A stretch of DNA of 37,464 bases from an uncultured SAR116 cluster alpha proteobacterium (GTDB taxonomy: Bacteria; Pseudomonadota; Alphaproteobacteria; Puniceispirillales; Puniceispirillaceae): positions 1 to 37,464 of the forward strand of contig CACNQE010000014.1 of the NCBI GenBank assembly GCA_902622515.1, read 5' to 3'. Positions 35,305 to 37,464 of the stretch are shown here, one piece after another; within the stretch, counting starts at the first letter, position 1; the number at the start of each line of letters is the position of its first letter. The translations under genes and the position numbers were made by a program. Under the pieces are notes generated by a model. It was not told where the DNA came from and ran no database searches. It was given only the letters and a program-made list of their open reading frames with translations.

Positions 35305-37053
35305 ATGGAAAGAAGGTTAGCGACAATACTTGCTCTAGATGTTGTAAATTTTAGTAAATTAATGGCTGAGGATGAAGTAAAAACTCTAGAAAATCTTGGT
35401 TCTGCTCGTTCTTTGATTGACTCATGTATTGCGGAACACGAAGGCCGAATATTTAATACGGCAGGGGATAGTGTGCTAGCAGAATTTTTTAGTCCTGTGA
35501 AAGCTGTTGAATGCGCCGTTAAAATACAAAATGCCACAAAGGTAAAAAATAGTGAGTTATCAGAATCCGATAAAATGGATTTTCGAATTGGTATCAATAT
35601 CGGTGATGTAATGGTACAAGATGGTAATTTGTTCGGAGACTCAGTAAATATTGCTGCACGACTAGAATCGCAGTCTATAACAGGAGGCATTTGTATCTCT
35701 CAAAGTGTTTTTGACATGGTAAATATGAAAGTCAAAGTATCCTATGAGGATGCAGGTGAGTTGGAACTTAAAAATATTGGACGGCCAATCAAAGCATATA
35801 ATGTATTAAAATGCAAAGGTGCTCAACGAGGCTTTGTAAGTTCAGAGGATAAGCCTAAAGTAGAAATAACTCTCAAGGAGCCCGGGTCGCTTGCGGTTCT
35901 TTTGTTTAAAAATTTGTCAAACGACGAGGAGCAATCTTATTTTTGTGAAGGATTTTCAGAAGACCTAATTTCTGCTCTTTCAAGGTATCGAAAACTCCTG
36001 GTAATTTCTAGCAATGCTAGTTTTTCCTATGCATCAAAAGAAAAAAAACATTCTGAGATTGGTCAAGAGCTTGGTGTTCGTTATCTTCTTGAAGGAAAGG
36101 TTCGAAAGTTAGGTAATCGAGTGCGCATTAGCGCGGGTCTATTATCAACAGAAACAGCTGAAACACTATGGTCTGATAATTTTGATACCAATATGGATGA
36201 GATTTTTGACGTGCAGGATAATCTGATAGAGACCATTGTGTCTACAATTGTAGGAAACGTTGAAAGAGACGAAATTAAAAAAATCTCCAATGCAAAACCC
36301 GAAAATCTGAAGGCATATGACTTAGTTCTTCAGGGCCTCGAATATCATAAGAGAAGTTCCGTTTCTGCTGAGAATAATAAAAAGGCGTTAAGTCTTTTTA
36401 CACAAGCAACAGAGGTTGATCCATCGTATGCAAGGGCATTTGCCTGGAAGACTTGTTCGTTAGCAAATAATGCTGAGTGGTTTCAAGACGAAATGCCCGA
36501 GGGCTGGATGCAAGATGCTTTTGCATCGGTTAATAAAGCAATGGAATTAGACCCTAATGATCCTGAGGCGCATCGTATAATGGGAGCGGTAAAGCTAATG
36601 TTTGAGGGTGATATGGAAAAAGCGTTGTTCCATCACGAGAAGGCTATCGAGATTTGTCCCAGTGATACTTATCACATTGCTAGATATGCAATATTGCTTT
36701 GTTACCTGGGTGAGCCAGATAAAGGTCTCAAAGAAATTGAGCGGGCTATAAGAATAGACCCTTTTTGTTCAGAACTGATACTAGAAACTCAAGGCATGTG
36801 TTATTATTTGATTGGAAATTACGAAAAAGCAATTTCAAGCTTTAAAAAAATGCAAATCGATACTAGAACTAGCCTTTTTTATAAAGCGGCTTGTCACCAA
36901 AAGTTAGAGCAGACTGATTTAGCTAATAATATATTGGAGCTAGCTTTTAATGAAAGTGGTATGGATATAGAAAAATTCATTACTACGCAGTTTTTTCAAG
37001 ACGAAAGTATGAAAAATTCATTAGTTAATGTCTTAGAAGCCATTAATGCTTAA
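35305..37053 (+). CDS. Class III adenylate/guanylate cyclase with TolB-like and TPR regions
   Basis: Predicted cytosolic signalling enzyme of 582 residues that makes cyclic AMP (or GMP). The N-terminal cyclase domain (about 1-170) keeps the two metal aspartates, Asp12 in ILALDVVNFSKL and Asp55 in NTAGDSVLAEF. It also has GDSVNIAARLES, whose Asn-Arg spacing fits transition-state residues. Residues about 190-340 match the TolB/FlgO-like region found after many alphaproteobacterial cyclases (LAVLLFKNLSNDEEQSYFCE). The rest forms helical TPR repeats such as AMELDPNDPEAHRIMGAV and AIRIDPFCSELI, for protein contacts. No membrane segment is seen. It converges with a second cyclase gene. Confidence 0.92.
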   Translation: MERRLATILALDVVNFSKLMAEDEVKTLENLGSARSLIDSCIAEHEGRIFNTAGDSVLAEFFSPVKAVECAVKIQNATKVKNSELSESDKMDFRIGINIGDVMVQDGNLFGDSVNIAARLESQSITGGICISQSVFDMVNMKVKVSYEDAGELELKNIGRPIKAYNVLKCKGAQRGFVSSEDKPKVEITLKEPGSLAVLLFKNLSNDEEQSYFCEGFSEDLISALSRYRKLLVISSNASFSYASKEKKHSEIGQELGVRYLLEGKVRKLGNRVRISAGLLSTETAETLWSDNFDTNMDEIFDVQDNLIETIVSTIVGNVERDEIKKISNAKPENLKAYDLVLQGLEYHKRSSVSAENNKKALSLFTQATEVDPSYARAFAWKTCSLANNAEWFQDEMPEGWMQDAFASVNKAMELDPNDPEAHRIMGAVKLMFEGDMEKALFHHEKAIEICPSDTYHIARYAILLCYLGEPDKGLKEIERAIRIDPFCSELILETQGMCYYLIGNYEKAISSFKKMQIDTRTSLFYKAACHQKLEQTDLANNILELAFNESGMDIEKFITTQFFQDESMKNSLVNVLEAINA

Positions 37054-37072
37054 ATGGGGCTAAGCTATCCTT

Positions 37073-37104
37073 AATTCACGTTTAAAAAAGAAACGTTTTG
37101 AATT
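37073..37104. terminator. Possible bidirectional terminator between convergent cyclase genes
   Basis: AATTCA plus CGTTT (37073-37083) pair with AAACG and TGAATT (37091-37104) around a seven-base A-rich loop, with a three-T bulge on the right arm. The T-rich and A-rich flanks would suit either direction. The stem is weak and AT-rich and touches the minus-strand stop codon, so this is a tentative call. Confidence 0.35.
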
Positions 37105-37464
37105 ATTTATCTGTTGAGTTTTGTGCTTCGTTCATTATGTGTTTCATTTTTAGATAAACGTTTTCGAGGTTTAATAAGTCTTCTTTTCCGAAAGACTTCT
37201 GGTTTAATTCGATTTTTAAATGACTGGTATCGATTATTAATCGCTCTGCTTCTTCTGTTTGTTCGCTTATCACTTCATAATATTTTACAGGACGAGAAAT
37301 ACCTTTCAGTTTTATTTCACCTACTTCTTCAAGCGCAAATAAATCGCGTACCAAAAGATAAGTTTCTTCAGATACAATAATTTTATTTGGTTGTGCTGAA
37401 CTTTCTAATCGCGAAGCTAAATTAACGGGGGATCCAATGACTGTGTAATCTAAACGATTCTCAG
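37103..37464 (-). CDS. Class III adenylate/guanylate cyclase, C-terminal part (continues past window end)
   Basis: Partial gene entering from the right edge on the minus strand. The open frame covers 37103-37464 without a credible start, and its first visible residues ENRLDYTVIGSPVNLASRLES are the core of a class III cyclase catalytic domain. It continues with IIVSEETYLLVRD and GEIKLKGISRPVKYYEV, the usual end of that domain, and a 50-residue helical tail. The catalytic domain is therefore C-terminal, unlike in the neighbouring cyclase, and any sensor or membrane domain would lie outside the window. The reading that begins at the internal start 37354 would cut the domain and is not used. Confidence 0.88.
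   Translation of the reverse strand, partial: ENRLDYTVIGSPVNLASRLESSAQPNKIIVSEETYLLVRDLFALEEVGEIKLKGISRPVKYYEVISEQTEEAERLIIDTSHLKIELNQKSFGKEDLLNLENVYLKMKHIMNEAQNSTDK

Noticed and set aside
37114-37380. Plus-strand open frame of 88 codons at the right end
   Set aside because: It is antisense to a clear cyclase catalytic domain and encodes a low-complexity hydrophobic run with no family resemblance.

Overview
The window is AT-rich and densely coded. It suggests a streamlined, heterotrophic and probably marine alphaproteobacterium. This is an inference from gene content: a complete yejABEF-type peptide importer, a DmdA/GcvT-like protein, a Fur regulator of the alphaproteobacterial type without the CxxC zinc site, and a class III cyclase fused to TolB-like and TPR regions. 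Almost everything encoded is for taking up and breaking down small organic compounds. I saw no tRNA, rRNA, CRISPR array, phage gene or transposase.

Layout. (1) Positions 114-5417 (+) hold a complete Dpp/Opp-type importer (binding protein, two permeases, two ATPases), followed by a Fur-family regulator (5542-5982). (2) Positions 6079-8802 (-) hold two MFS carriers, and 8896-14570 (-) holds yejF, yejE, yejB and yejA in reverse order. (3) Positions 14918-17587 (+) hold a DmdA/GcvT-like protein, an ECHDC3-type crotonase lacking both catalytic glutamates, a decayed acyl-CoA synthetase, and the last 45 codons of a glycerophosphodiesterase. The synthetase and phosphodiesterase remnants are butted together. 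(4) Positions 17576-24399 (-) hold a sugar-type ABC importer with a Tat-exported binding protein, followed by an unusually large amidase. (5) Positions 24635-35092 are a mixed array of hydrolases and cupins: CocE/NonD hydrolase, cupin, dienelactone-hydrolase-like protein, cysteine-dioxygenase-like cupin, a hydrolase broken by one stop codon, PuuE-like deacetylase, amidase, gamma-glutamyltransferase-like protein, another cupin and a fumarylacetoacetase-family protein. (6) Positions 35305-37464 hold two convergent class III nucleotide cyclases, the second cut by the window edge.

How the parts may work together (inference). Three ABC importers bring in peptides and a polar solute. Cytosolic amidases, a gamma-glutamyl hydrolase, alpha/beta hydrolases and cupin enzymes would then release nitrogen and carbon. 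The stretch 29689-35092 combines fold families that also occur in ureide (allantoin) breakdown, but no member is diagnostic.

The region shows recent decay and small tandem duplications. There are two clear pseudogene loci (17.0-17.6 kb and 28.5-29.3 kb). A 43-bp tandem duplication lies in the leader of an MFS gene, and a 20-bp one lies upstream of the broken hydrolase. Two importer operons have a stable hairpin between the binding-protein gene and the first permease gene, where it could set the expression ratio.
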